From assembly GCF_000971235.1 (NCBI RefSeq), contig NZ_BBMB01000007.1:62001-126000 (forward strand): a stretch of DNA of 64,000 nucleotides. The letters run 5' to 3'. Origin of the DNA: Demequina subtropica. Lineage in GTDB: Bacteria; Actinomycetota; Actinomycetes; Actinomycetales; Demequinaceae. Below are positions 41,868 through 49,312 of this stretch, piece after piece. The first letter of the stretch is position 1. Each line of letters opens with the position of its first letter. A model generated the notes under the pieces. The model searched no databases, was not told the DNA's origin, and saw only the letters and a list, made by a program, of their open reading frames with translations. A program made the translations under genes and the position numbers.

Positions 41868-43082
41868 ATGCGTAGCGTCGAACTATTTGCGGGGGGCGGT
41901 GGGCTCGCGCTAGGTACGCACCTCGCCGGGTTCACGGCTGAGGTTGTGTCTGAGTGGAACAACTGGTGCTGTGACACGCTGCGTGAGAACAGGGCTGCCG
42001 GGCATCCGCTAGTACAGGGCATCGATGTGCGCGAAGGTGACGTGCGCGGCGTCGATTGGGACGCCATCGAGCCCGGCGTTGATCTTGTGAGCGGCGGTCC
42101 GCCATGCCAGCCGTTCAGCGGTGGCGGGAAGGGCCGTGCCGCCGATGACTCGCGCGACATGTTCCCCGCGACCGCCGACGTGATCCGCCGACTCCAGCCC
42201 CGCGCATTCATCATCGAGAATGTCCGTGGCCTGACGCGTTCGGCCTTCTCGGACTACTACTCGTACATTCAGCTTCGACTCGCGCACCCCGAACTCGCGC
42301 CGCGCGAAGGCGAAGCATGGTCCGACCATGCGGCCCGCCTGCAAGCGGAGCACACCTCGGTGCGTTCAGACCTTCAGTACCGTGTCGTGCCCACCCTTGT
42401 GAACGCCGCGAACTACGGCGTTCCCCAGCAGCGGTGGCGTGTGTTCTTCGTGGGCTTCCGTTCCGACGTGGACGCCGAATGGTCGTTCCCGGCAGCCACA
42501 CACTCTGCCGAGGCGCTTCGTCATGTCCAGGACGTGACGGGCGACTACTGGGAGCGCCACAACGTTGCCAAGCGTGACCGCCTGGTGCCGAAGGACCTCA
42601 GTGCGAAGCGTCGAGAGCTTGACGCGGACAACGGCCTGAAGCCGTGGCGCACCGTCCGCGACGCCATTTCGGACCTGCCCGAGCCCACTCTGAATGGTTC
42701 GACCAAGTACCTCAATCACGTCCTCCAGCCGGGCGCGAAGTCATACCCGGGACACACAGGCTCGTACATTGACGCACCGTCGAAGGCGCTCAAGGCAGGC
42801 GTCCACGGCGTCCCCGGCGGCGAGAACATGCTCCGTCGCCCCGATGGCACGGTGCGCTACTTCACGGTGCGCGAAGCGGCCCGCCTGCAGACCTTCCCCG
42901 ACCGCTACCGGCTCCACGGACCTTGGGGAGAGGCGATGCGCCAGCTCGGAAACGCCGTGCCCGTTCTGCTCGCGGAGAAGGTCGCAGCGTCGGTCCATGA
43001 GCACCTCGCCCTCGCAAGCGTCCGAGAGGCGACCAAGGGCGCCCACCTGCGTGCAGAGGCTCGCAGGGCTGGCGTCGCATGA
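41868..43082 (+). CDS. DNA (cytosine-5) methyltransferase of restriction-modification pair
   Basis: A 404-residue m5C methylase. Motif I is ELFAGGGGLALGTHLAGF, motif IV GGPPCQPFSGGGKG (catalytic Cys), motif VI IIENVRGL, motif VIII QQRWRVFFVGFR and motif X RQLGNAVPVLLAEKVA; the target-recognition domain lies between VIII and IX (about residues 200-310). It would protect the sites cut by the endonuclease that overlaps it by 4 nt. Start 41868 is preferred over 41859 and 41823 because of the leaderless -10 spacing. Codon choice is less GC-biased than in neighbouring genes, hinting at separate acquisition. Confidence 0.93.
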   Translation: MRSVELFAGGGGLALGTHLAGFTAEVVSEWNNWCCDTLRENRAAGHPLVQGIDVREGDVRGVDWDAIEPGVDLVSGGPPCQPFSGGGKGRAADDSRDMFPATADVIRRLQPRAFIIENVRGLTRSAFSDYYSYIQLRLAHPELAPREGEAWSDHAARLQAEHTSVRSDLQYRVVPTLVNAANYGVPQQRWRVFFVGFRSDVDAEWSFPAATHSAEALRHVQDVTGDYWERHNVAKRDRLVPKDLSAKRRELDADNGLKPWRTVRDAISDLPEPTLNGSTKYLNHVLQPGAKSYPGHTGSYIDAPSKALKAGVHGVPGGENMLRRPDGTVRYFTVREAARLQTFPDRYRLHGPWGEAMRQLGNAVPVLLAEKVAASVHEHLALASVREATKGAHLRAEARRAGVA

Positions 43083-43693
43083 CAACGCCGTTTAACCCCC
43101 TCGACATGAGCAACCTCGCCCACAGCATCCTGACGAGGATGGAAGAGAAGGCTGCTCAGCCGTTGCAGAGCATTCAGCCGTTCGAGGGCGGTGGCGTGTA
43201 TGCGATCTACTACAGCGGGCCATTCCCGGCATACGCCCCTCTCGCGGCTGCGAACGTACCCACGCCCACGGTGCCGATCTACGTAGGTAAGTCCGGCGCG
43301 TCGGGATCGCGAGCGGGAACAGGCAAGACCGGGGCCAGCAAGACCCCGAGCAAGTTCAAGCTGTACCAGCGCCTGCAGAAGCACCTTCGCAGCATCGAAG
43401 CGGCGACGAACCTGGACGCCGCTGACTTCAGCGCACGATGGCTCGTCGTGGATGAGATTTGGGTCCCCGTTGGTGAGTCAGCCGTGATCCGGGAGCACAG
43501 CCCGCTCTGGAACTCGATCATTCCGGGCTTCGGAAGCAATCCCCAGGGCAGCGGCAGGGACTTGGGCGAGCGCAGCCGTTGGGACACGCTGCACCCAGGT
43601 CGCGCGAACGCGGTGGTTCTCAAGGACCGCAAGGAGACGGCACAGCACATCGAGCAAGACGCGCTTAATCACCTCAACACGCATTTGCCGTAG
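43079..43693 (+). CDS. Eco29kI-like GIY-YIG type II restriction endonuclease
   Basis: A 204-residue protein with GVYAIYYSG (about residues 39-47, GIY element), PIYVGKS (about 66-72, YIG element), a conserved Arg region (KLYQRLQKHLRSIE), the metal-binding Glu in ESAVIREHSPLWN (near 133-145) and a final Asn. Length and order fit the Eco29kI/NgoMIII branch, whose members cut CCGCGG and pair with an m5C methylase; specificity here is only inferred. Its ATG overlaps the methylase stop (ATGA), so the methylase is made first. Confidence 0.82.
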   Translation: MTTPFNPLDMSNLAHSILTRMEEKAAQPLQSIQPFEGGGVYAIYYSGPFPAYAPLAAANVPTPTVPIYVGKSGASGSRAGTGKTGASKTPSKFKLYQRLQKHLRSIEAATNLDAADFSARWLVVDEIWVPVGESAVIREHSPLWNSIIPGFGSNPQGSGRDLGERSRWDTLHPGRANAVVLKDRKETAQHIEQDALNHLNTHLP

Positions 43694-43729
43694 CTCTGAT
43701 CGATGTCGGGGCTCCCGCACACGGCGCGA

Positions 43730-43764
43730 CGAAGGGCGCCCGGCGACATGCCGGGCGCCCTTCG
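43730..43764 (+). terminator. Strong hairpin after restriction-modification genes
   Basis: A perfect 15-bp stem (43730-43744 with 43750-43764), loop GACAT, 36 nt past the endonuclease stop. Confidence 0.8.
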
Positions 43765-43800
43765 CGTTGTGTGCACGGCGTGTGCACAAGGCGTGCACAA
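43765..43800. repeat. Integrase arm-site candidates, right end
   Basis: An exact GGCGTGTGCACA lies at 43777-43788, with variants on each side (43765-43776 and 43790-43800). They match the left-end sites at 32122-32147. Confidence 0.55.
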
Positions 43801-43852
43801 ACGCCGTGAGAGTAGATGGGGTTGGATGACGCTAGATGACCCTCGCGCCGCA

Positions 43853-43886
43853 CGGGACACGCCTAGATGGGTCTAGGCGTGTCCCG
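43853..43886. repeat. Perfect 15-bp inverted repeat beside attR
   Basis: CGGGACACGCCTAGA (43853-43867) and its complement (43872-43886) with loop TGGG, 9 bp before the attR core. Several TAGATG motifs precede it (43813-43838). Confidence 0.75.
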
Positions 43887-43895
43887 CCGGTCGCT

Positions 43896-43940
43896 CTACG
43901 GATCAGAAGGTTGGGGGTTCGAATCCCTCCGGGCGCGCCA
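43896..43940 (+). pseudogene. attR: 3' fragment of tRNA-Arg(ACG)
   Basis: 45 bp identical to the tRNA-Arg 3' half at 32001-32045. The 5' half is absent, so it cannot make a tRNA; it is the displaced end of the original gene. Confidence 0.95.
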
Positions 43941-43947
43941 GACACCG

Positions 43948-43971
43948 AGGCCGGACCGCAAGGTCCGGCCT
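43948..43971 (+). terminator. Original chromosomal terminator of tRNA-Arg
   Basis: AGGCCGGACC with GGTCCGGCCT, loop GCAA, just past attR; before integration this would have ended the tRNA transcript. Confidence 0.7.
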
Positions 43972-44005
43972 TCGTCGTCTCCAGGACGCGTGCGAGCATG
44001 GTCCC

Positions 44006-44584
44006 ATGCGTGGCGTCTCGGACCGGGATCCCAGCGCCGCGACCGCGCGCTACCGCGTCGACCGCGACGTGGCGCGGGACGTGCGCGAGGCGGACGATGC
44101 GCCCGAGCCGACCGTCGACGTCGCGGCGCTCTCGGCGCGCGAGGAGCGCCGCGTCCGCGAGGCGGAGCGTGAGCAGCGCCTGCGTCGCGACCGCGCCGCC
44201 ACGCAGCACCTGTGGGTCGAGAGACGCCTCGAGGAGGCGTTCGCGCGCGGCGACTTCGACGACCTCCCGCTCGCGGGCAAGCCCATCCCTGGGATCGGCG
44301 CCCACGACCCGGACTGGTGGGTGAGGGGGCTCGTCGAACGCGAGCAGCTCTCGGACCTCGGCCCCGAGTCGGTGCGGCTGCGCGCGGAGGACGAGCGGCT
44401 GGACGCGCGGCTCGACACGCTCGCGACCGCAGCCGAGGTGCGCGAGGCGGTCGAGGACTTCAACGCGCGTGTGCTCGCGGCCCGGTGCCGTCCCGCGGCG
44501 GGGCCGCCGCTGGTGACGCCCACGCGCGAAGTCGCGGCCGAGGTCGACCGGTGGCGTGCGCGTCGCCCGGGTCGCGCGCGCTGA
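44006..44584 (+). CDS. DUF1992 (DnaJ-homologue) protein
   Basis: A 192-residue protein. The DUF1992 core is WVERRLEEAFARGDFDDLPLAGKPIPG (about residues 71-97), followed by helical SVRLRAEDERLDARLD. It is strongly charged and helical at the N-terminus (REERRVREAEREQRLRRDRAA). The family is widespread and annotated as DnaJ homologue subfamily C member 28-like; no biochemical role is established in bacteria. The ATG at 44006 lacks a clear ribosome site. It is the first chromosomal gene after the element. Confidence 0.82.
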   Translation: MRGVSDRDPSAATARYRVDRDVARDVREADDAPEPTVDVAALSAREERRVREAEREQRLRRDRAATQHLWVERRLEEAFARGDFDDLPLAGKPIPGIGAHDPDWWVRGLVEREQLSDLGPESVRLRAEDERLDARLDTLATAAEVREAVEDFNARVLAARCRPAAGPPLVTPTREVAAEVDRWRARRPGRAR

Positions 44585-44697
44585 AGGCCGCCGGAACCCG
44601 GCGATTTCGTGCGATAACGGCGCGCCGTGACTGAGGATTGCCGCTAGTTTGAGAGGCGACGGCGTGCACGGGCACCCGTACGCAGAAAGGCAACGCG

Positions 44698-45087
44698 ATG
44701 GACTTCTTCGCCAACTTCCTCAACATCCTGCTGTGGTCGCTGTGGTTCGCGATCTGGATCGGGTTCATCTTCCTGGTGATCCGGTTCGTGTTCGACGTGT
44801 TCCGCGACAAGGACCTCTCCGTCATCGGGAAGATCCTGTGGACGCTGCTCCTGGTGCTGGTGCCGTGCATCGGCGCGCTCATCTACATCTTCGCGCGCGG
44901 CAAGGGCATGGCCGCCCGTGACGTCGCCGCCGCGGAGGCGGTGCGGGCCGCTCAGGTCGAGTACACGCAGGGCCTCATGACCGAGGCCGGCGCGGCCACC
45001 GAGATCGAGAAGGCCAAGGCCCTGCTCGACTCGGGAGCGATCACCGAGGAGGAGTACGCGGCCCTCAAGGCGCGCGCCCTCGCCTGA
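44698..45087 (+). CDS. PLDc-N/SHOCT-type small membrane protein
   Basis: A 129-residue protein. Two membrane helices lie at about residues 8-30 and 43-64 with the PLDc_N pattern (KILWTLLLVLVPCIGALIYIFARGKGM). A C-terminal SHOCT-like segment (EIEKAKALLDSGAITEEEYAALKARAL, about 102-128) is a short oligomerisation motif. Probable envelope protein of unknown role. AAAGG lies 7 nt before the ATG. A convergent hairpin follows (45108-45137). Confidence 0.78.
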   Translation: MDFFANFLNILLWSLWFAIWIGFIFLVIRFVFDVFRDKDLSVIGKILWTLLLVLVPCIGALIYIFARGKGMAARDVAAAEAVRAAQVEYTQGLMTEAGAATEIEKAKALLDSGAITEEEYAALKARALA

Positions 45088-45107
45088 GGCGCGACGAGTC
45101 CCCGTCC

Positions 45108-45137
45108 GGCGGCCTGGCCCTCGCGGGTCAGGCCGCC
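45108..45137. terminator. Convergent terminator
   Basis: GGCGGCCTG (45108-45116) pairs with CAGGCCGCC (45129-45137) between two convergent genes; the right arm overlaps the stop of the reverse-strand gene. Confidence 0.5.
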
Positions 45138-46171
45138 GTCGTGCTCCCGTCCTCGTCGAGGACGATGCGCTCGACATCGTCTCCCGCGACGGTGACGATG
45201 CTGATCGCCTCGGCGCGCTCGGCCGGCAGCAGGCGCACCGTGACGGTGCCCGACGCCGCGTCGAGCGCGCGAGTCACAGCCGAGTCCGCCCGGGCCATCG
45301 CGGCCCCCGTCGCGAGCCCCGACCCGCGGTCGTCGAGGAGGTTGACCTCGACGCCTCGAGCGCGCGCGCGTGCCGCGGCGTCGAGCACCGCGGGTGTCGC
45401 GAGCGCCCTGCCGCGGACGCCGTCGCGCAGGCGCGCCTCGGCCTCCCGCACGTCGCCGCGCTCGGCGTCCGAGAGCGGGCGCCCGTCGGCGATGCGCTCG
45501 AGCAGCGGCAGGGATGCGGCGGCGACCTCCGCGGCGCGCTGGAGCCGCACCTGGCGTTCCGCCTCGGCGGTCGCGGCGGCGGCCGCCGCGTCCACGGAGC
45601 GCTCGGTGAGCGAGTTGATCCGGTGCGCGGTGCGGCGCAGGCTCGTGACGAACAGCGTCGCCACCACCAGCAGGCCCACCTGCGTGTCGACCATCATGAG
45701 GCCGCCGAGCGCGCCGCGCCCGGTGGTCCCGGCCCAGTACGCGGTGATGGCAGCCATGGCCGCCATCGCGCCCCACGCGAGCGCGGTGCGACCGCGCAGC
45801 ACCAGGAACCACAGCAGCCAGGTGTTCGATCCGAGGTGCCAGGACGCGCGCCCCGTGGGGCCCTCGGGCGGGAGGCACCAGGAGATGAGGAGCGTCGAGA
45901 CGATCACGGCCCCCACCACGAGCCACGAGTCGCGCAGCGGGAACGGGTCGGGATGGGGGCGCCCGAGCAGCACGCCGGCGAGGCTCACGATGATCGCGGA
46001 GACGTAGGCGGGCCACGTCACGCTGAGCGACTGGATCGTCGAGATGGTGAAGACGACGTTGGTGACGATGAACACGCCGAGGATCAGGCTCGCGCCCTCG
46101 GACCGCAGGCCGAGCAGCCGGCTGACGTCGACGGTGCGCGAGGCCTGCGGAGGTGCCGTGATGTGGCTCAT
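45128..46171 (-). CDS. Membrane sensor protein with degenerate kinase end, third gene of NarL-type operon
   Basis: A 347-residue protein with about five membrane helices in residues 25-180, a helical linker (RTAHRINSLTERSVDAAAAAATAEAERQ) and a C-terminal domain with short GHKL-like remnants (LLDDRGSGLATGAAMARADS) but no clear H-box, N-box or ATP-lid. It is probably a non-catalytic partner of the kinase encoded just upstream. The overlap of 4 nt (ATGA) shows they are one operon. Family beyond this is not recognised. Confidence 0.6.
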   Translation of the reverse strand: MSHITAPPQASRTVDVSRLLGLRSEGASLILGVFIVTNVVFTISTIQSLSVTWPAYVSAIIVSLAGVLLGRPHPDPFPLRDSWLVVGAVIVSTLLISWCLPPEGPTGRASWHLGSNTWLLWFLVLRGRTALAWGAMAAMAAITAYWAGTTGRGALGGLMMVDTQVGLLVVATLFVTSLRRTAHRINSLTERSVDAAAAAATAEAERQVRLQRAAEVAAASLPLLERIADGRPLSDAERGDVREAEARLRDGVRGRALATPAVLDAAARARARGVEVNLLDDRGSGLATGAAMARADSAVTRALDAASGTVTVRLLPAERAEAISIVTVAGDDVERIVLDEDGSTTAA

Positions 46172-47337
46172 GCGCGCCTCCAGACGAGCGTGACGGTGGT
46201 GCCGTGCCCGGGCGTCGAGCTCACATCCGCGTCGCCGCCCGTGACAGCCTGCATGCGCTCGAGGATGCTCACGCGGATGCCGAGCCGGCGCGGGGAGATG
46301 CGGGAGGCGGCGAAGCCCGCACCATGGTCGGAGATGACCACGCGCGCGGACTCGTCGTCGACGTCGCACTCGACCCGGGGCTCGCAGCTCGGGCCACCGT
46401 GGCCGAGCGCGTTCTTGAGCGCCTCCGCGGTGGCCTCGGCGAACGCGGCGACCACGCCGGCGGGCAGGGGGGCGTCGCCGTCGACGGCGTAGCGCACCGG
46501 CACCGCGGGATCGATCGTCGCGGCGGTCGAGCGCACCACCGCGATGAACTCCTCCGGGTCGTAGTCGCGGGACTCGCTGCGGCCGCTCACCAGCGACTCG
46601 ACGCTCGCGAGCGCGTGGCGGGCCTGATCGGCCAGGGACTCCGGCGGCGCGGGGCGGGACGCGGCCAGGAGCACCGACATCACGTCGTCGTGGACGATCG
46701 CGTTGATGCGCCGCTGCTCGGCCTCCCGGGTGTTGCGGCTCGCCTCGAGCGCGGCCTGCTCGCGCGCGTGCGCGGCCGCGGCATCCTGCCGGTCTCCCGC
46801 CGCGATCACGGCGATCGAGATGCCGCACACGATGAGGCAGAAGATGATCGCGCCCAGGCCGTCGAGCGTGGCGTCGAGCGCCGAGTCCTCGCGCACCTGG
46901 ATCTGCGTGAGGGCGACGATGGGTCCCTGCGCGAGAGGGTAGACCCACCCGACCACCCGCGGCCACGAGATCGCCGCCGCGGTGGCATGCACGGCGGTCA
47001 CCCCCTGGATCCAGGGCTTCCCGTCGTTCGCGAGGAACGGCTCGTGCATCATCCACGGCCAGGCGAGCTCGACCGCCATGAACACCATCGAGGTGGTGCC
47101 GGCGATGATGAGCAGCGGACGGATCGCGATCACGCGGGCCAGCAGCGTGTACGTCACCGGGATCCCGATGCCCACGACGACGGTGAGCCAGCCGAACGGC
47201 CCGCGGAGCTGGTCGACCTGCTTGATCCAGCCGCTGTCGCCGTTGGCGAGCAGGCCGCCGAAGATGAGGGCGCCGATGCCGAGCGCGAACAGGAGGGTGC
47301 GCTGGATCCGCTCGCGTGCCGGGTGCAGACCCGTCAC
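46168..47337 (-). CDS. NarL-type sensor histidine kinase
   Basis: A 389-residue kinase with six predicted membrane helices (about residues 10-215), a short linker and the H-box RRINAIVHDDVMSVLLAAS (His near 237), which resembles but departs from the HisKA_3 consensus. The HATPase domain has EALKNALGHGG, ISDHGAGFAASRISPRRLGIRVSILERM and STPGHGTTVTLVW. The GTG start overlaps the regulator stop by 4 nt (GTGA). The sensor part is purely membrane-embedded, which suggests sensing of envelope state, an inference. Confidence 0.85.
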   Translation of the reverse strand: MTGLHPARERIQRTLLFALGIGALIFGGLLANGDSGWIKQVDQLRGPFGWLTVVVGIGIPVTYTLLARVIAIRPLLIIAGTTSMVFMAVELAWPWMMHEPFLANDGKPWIQGVTAVHATAAAISWPRVVGWVYPLAQGPIVALTQIQVREDSALDATLDGLGAIIFCLIVCGISIAVIAAGDRQDAAAAHAREQAALEASRNTREAEQRRINAIVHDDVMSVLLAASRPAPPESLADQARHALASVESLVSGRSESRDYDPEEFIAVVRSTAATIDPAVPVRYAVDGDAPLPAGVVAAFAEATAEALKNALGHGGPSCEPRVECDVDDESARVVISDHGAGFAASRISPRRLGIRVSILERMQAVTGGDADVSSTPGHGTTVTLVWRRA

Positions 47338-47984
47338 TGGGGGCCTTCGAGCAGGCCATCCTCGAGCGCACGCTTGTAGAGGTCCACCCGCGATGCCGCG
47401 GGGCGTCCCGCATCGGCGTACTTGCGACGGATGCGGCTCACGTAGTCGGCGACGGTCTCGCGCGAGACGCCCAGGTGCCGAGCCACGGAGAAGGCCGTGA
47501 GGCCCGAGGCGTACAGGGAGAGGATCTCGCGCTCGCGGGCGCTCAGCTTCGCGTCCGCGAGCGAGTCGTCCGAGTCGATCGCGGCGGCCCAGTCGGTGCC
47601 GAAGACCTCCTGGCCGGCGGCGGCCGTGCGGATGGCCTCGAGGAGCACATCGGGCTCGGAGGACTTGCGGATCAGGCCGAGCGCGCCGGCGCGGGCGGCG
47701 GACTGGATGAGCTTGCGGTCCTCGCCACCCGTATAGATGAGGACGTGCGAGCCCATCGCGTGGATCGCGTCGATGTTCGCCTCGGGGGTGGATCCGTCCG
47801 CGAGCCGGAGGTCCAGGACCACCAGGTCGAGCGTCCGCCCGAGCCCCGCGAGCGAGTCGACGCTCTCGACGAGCCCGGCGAGCTCGAGGTCCGGCGCGCC
47901 CTCCACGAGGTCGCGGAAGCCGAGGGAGATGAGCGCGTGGTCCTCGACAAGAGCGATCACGCGGCGCTCCTTCGCGGCGGTCAT
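47334..47984 (-). CDS. NarL/LuxR-family response regulator
   Basis: About 216 residues. Receiver domain: EDH near residues 14-16, phospho-acceptor Asp in VVLDLRLAD (near 57), Lys in IRKSSEP (near 106). C-terminal LuxR helix-turn-helix: LSAREREILSLYASGLTAFSVARHLGVSRETVADYVSRIRRKYADAGR. An ATG at 47990 is an alternative start; 47984 gives better spacing from AAAGGGG. It heads the three-gene operon and probably controls its own and envelope genes. Confidence 0.92.
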   Translation of the reverse strand: MTAAKERRVIALVEDHALISLGFRDLVEGAPDLELAGLVESVDSLAGLGRTLDLVVLDLRLADGSTPEANIDAIHAMGSHVLIYTGGEDRKLIQSAARAGALGLIRKSSEPDVLLEAIRTAAAGQEVFGTDWAAAIDSDDSLADAKLSAREREILSLYASGLTAFSVARHLGVSRETVADYVSRIRRKYADAGRPAASRVDLYKRALEDGLLEGPQ

Positions 47985-48152
47985 GAGCATTCCCCTTTCC
48001 TACCCCTGGAACTGTAGTCGAATCCCGTCCGGAAGCAGGGGTGACACGAGCATCGCTCGCTTGTGCCCCCACAAATGGGGGCTTGCCGGTCGTTGCGGCG
48101 CGCGAGAACCTCATACCGAGGTACACGCGGGAGGTGGAGAGGGGTTCGAGCA

Positions 48153-48695
48153 GTGAGCTGGTCGACCGAGTCTCTTGCACTGGTCGTCACGGGGGGAATG
48201 CTCCTGCTCGTCGTCATCGCCTCTCTCCACTCCCGCGTGGCCCTGGCCTCCGGCTCGAGGATGATCTTCCTCGTCGGCGCCGTCTCCTTCATCGCCTTCG
48301 CGCTGCTGTGCGAGTACGCGATCGATGTCCATGTGCCGCCCGTGGTGCTCATCCTTCCCCTCCTGCCGATCGCGGTGATCGTGGCGATCGTCAGGCGGAT
48401 CGTCCGGGACAGCCGTGCCCGACGCCCCGCGGCCGCGCCCGTCGCGCTGACCTACCGGGCGGAGTCCGCGGCGGCGCCCTTCGACGCGCACGGCGCGGGA
48501 TCGGAGCGGCTGCTCGCGACTAGCCCGTACGCCACGGCCGCCGAGCTGTCGGAGCTCGCGTATGCGCACCCCGAGCTGCGGCCCGCCATCGCATCGAACC
48601 CGTCGGCCCCGGCGAGCCTGCTGCAGTGGCTCACCGAGCAGGGCGAGCCGGCCGTGCTCGCCGCCATCTCCGCGCGCGGGCGCCTGCTGGGCTGA
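48153..48695 (+). CDS. Two-helix membrane protein with variant leucine-rich repeat C-terminus
   Basis: A 180-residue protein. Membrane helices lie at about residues 8-26 and 36-54, with another hydrophobic stretch at about 60-78. The C-terminal 65 residues (LLATSPYATAAELSELAYAHPELRPAIASNPSAPASLLQWLTEQGEPAVLAAISAR) match the variant leucine-rich repeat seen in actinobacterial orphan proteins. The GTG at 48153 follows GGAGGTGGAGAGGGG. Divergent from the NarL operon. The function is unknown. Confidence 0.7.
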   Translation: MSWSTESLALVVTGGMLLLVVIASLHSRVALASGSRMIFLVGAVSFIAFALLCEYAIDVHVPPVVLILPLLPIAVIVAIVRRIVRDSRARRPAAAPVALTYRAESAAAPFDAHGAGSERLLATSPYATAAELSELAYAHPELRPAIASNPSAPASLLQWLTEQGEPAVLAAISARGRLLG

Positions 48696-48703
48696 ACCTG
48701 GCC

Positions 48704-49312
48704 TCAGCGCCGCTCGGCGGTGCCGCGCTCGAGCGACCCCGTGAGCGGGGAGCCCGCCGTCACCACGCACACCCCCGTGCGGTCACCCGCCTTCCACGAG
48801 GCCTCGCTCGGCGCCCACGCGCGCCACGAGAGCCCGTCGGCGAGCGCGGCGGGGACGATGCGCGCGACCCGGCCCGGGCAGAAGTCGAGCATGGCGGCGG
48901 CCACCGCATCGTCGCCCGGCCACGCCTCCTCGGTGAAGGTGCGCTCCGCCACGGCCTCCGCGAGGTGCGGCTCGTCGCAGGCGACCGCGGTGACCGATCC
49001 GGCGGGCTCGCTCACCGCCGGCAGGTCCTCCAGGCAGATCCCGGGCACGACCGCGACCGCGGCCATGCGTCCGGTGTCCCCGCGCTGCGCGGGCTCGATC
49101 GCCCGCGCGGAGGCCTCCAGCGTCACGTCGGCGACCACGCCGCCCGCGATCGCGAGCGCCGCGGCGCCCCCCACGATCCAGGCGAGCCGCCGACCTCGTC
49201 GGCGGGGACCGCGCGGGGCCGGTCGCGGCGCGGACCGCTCGCTGCGCGTGGCGGCGCCCGGCGCGTGCCCGTCCTCGCCCAGCGTGGGCGGCGGGACGAA
49301 GCCGTCCGTCAT
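48704..49312 (-). CDS. Septum formation family-like membrane-anchored protein
   Basis: A 202-residue protein with a Pro-rich cytoplasmic start, one membrane helix (about residues 42-64, RLAWIVGGAAALAIAGGVVADV) and an ectodomain with GICLEDLPAVSEPAGSVTAVACDEPHLAEAV (near 91-121), which fits the actinobacterial septum-formation domain (GxCl...V.C..PH..Ev). Paired Cys residues (about 93, 110, 145, 184) could form disulfides. Its start overlaps the exonuclease III stop (TGATG), giving a coupled pair without an obvious functional link. Confidence 0.68.
   Translation of the reverse strand: MTDGFVPPPTLGEDGHAPGAATRSERSAPRPAPRGPRRRGRRLAWIVGGAAALAIAGGVVADVTLEASARAIEPAQRGDTGRMAAVAVVPGICLEDLPAVSEPAGSVTAVACDEPHLAEAVAERTFTEEAWPGDDAVAAAMLDFCPGRVARIVPAALADGLSWRAWAPSEASWKAGDRTGVCVVTAGSPLTGSLERGTAERR

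Larger units (their letters stand above)
32001..43940. mobile_element. Integrated element of about 11.9 kb in tRNA-Arg(ACG): phage-satellite-like or reduced prophage
   Basis: Bounded by a perfect 45-bp direct repeat. Gene order is integrase, RHH regulator, excisionase, DUF3987-like ATPase, iteron region, unknown genes, terminase small and large subunits, one unknown gene, m5C methyltransferase and GIY-YIG endonuclease. Integrase faces attL; nearly everything else runs the other way. No portal, capsid, protease, tail, holin or endolysin gene is present, and no conjugation gene. Size and the int/xis/rep/ter order recall phage-inducible islands, but carrying both terminase subunits and a full restriction-modification pair is unusual for those. 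Confidence 0.92.

Noticed and set aside
32046-43895. Conjugative or capsid genes in the element
   Set aside because: Every frame in the element was checked for relaxase, FtsK/TraB-type, portal, capsid, tail and lysin motifs; none was seen.
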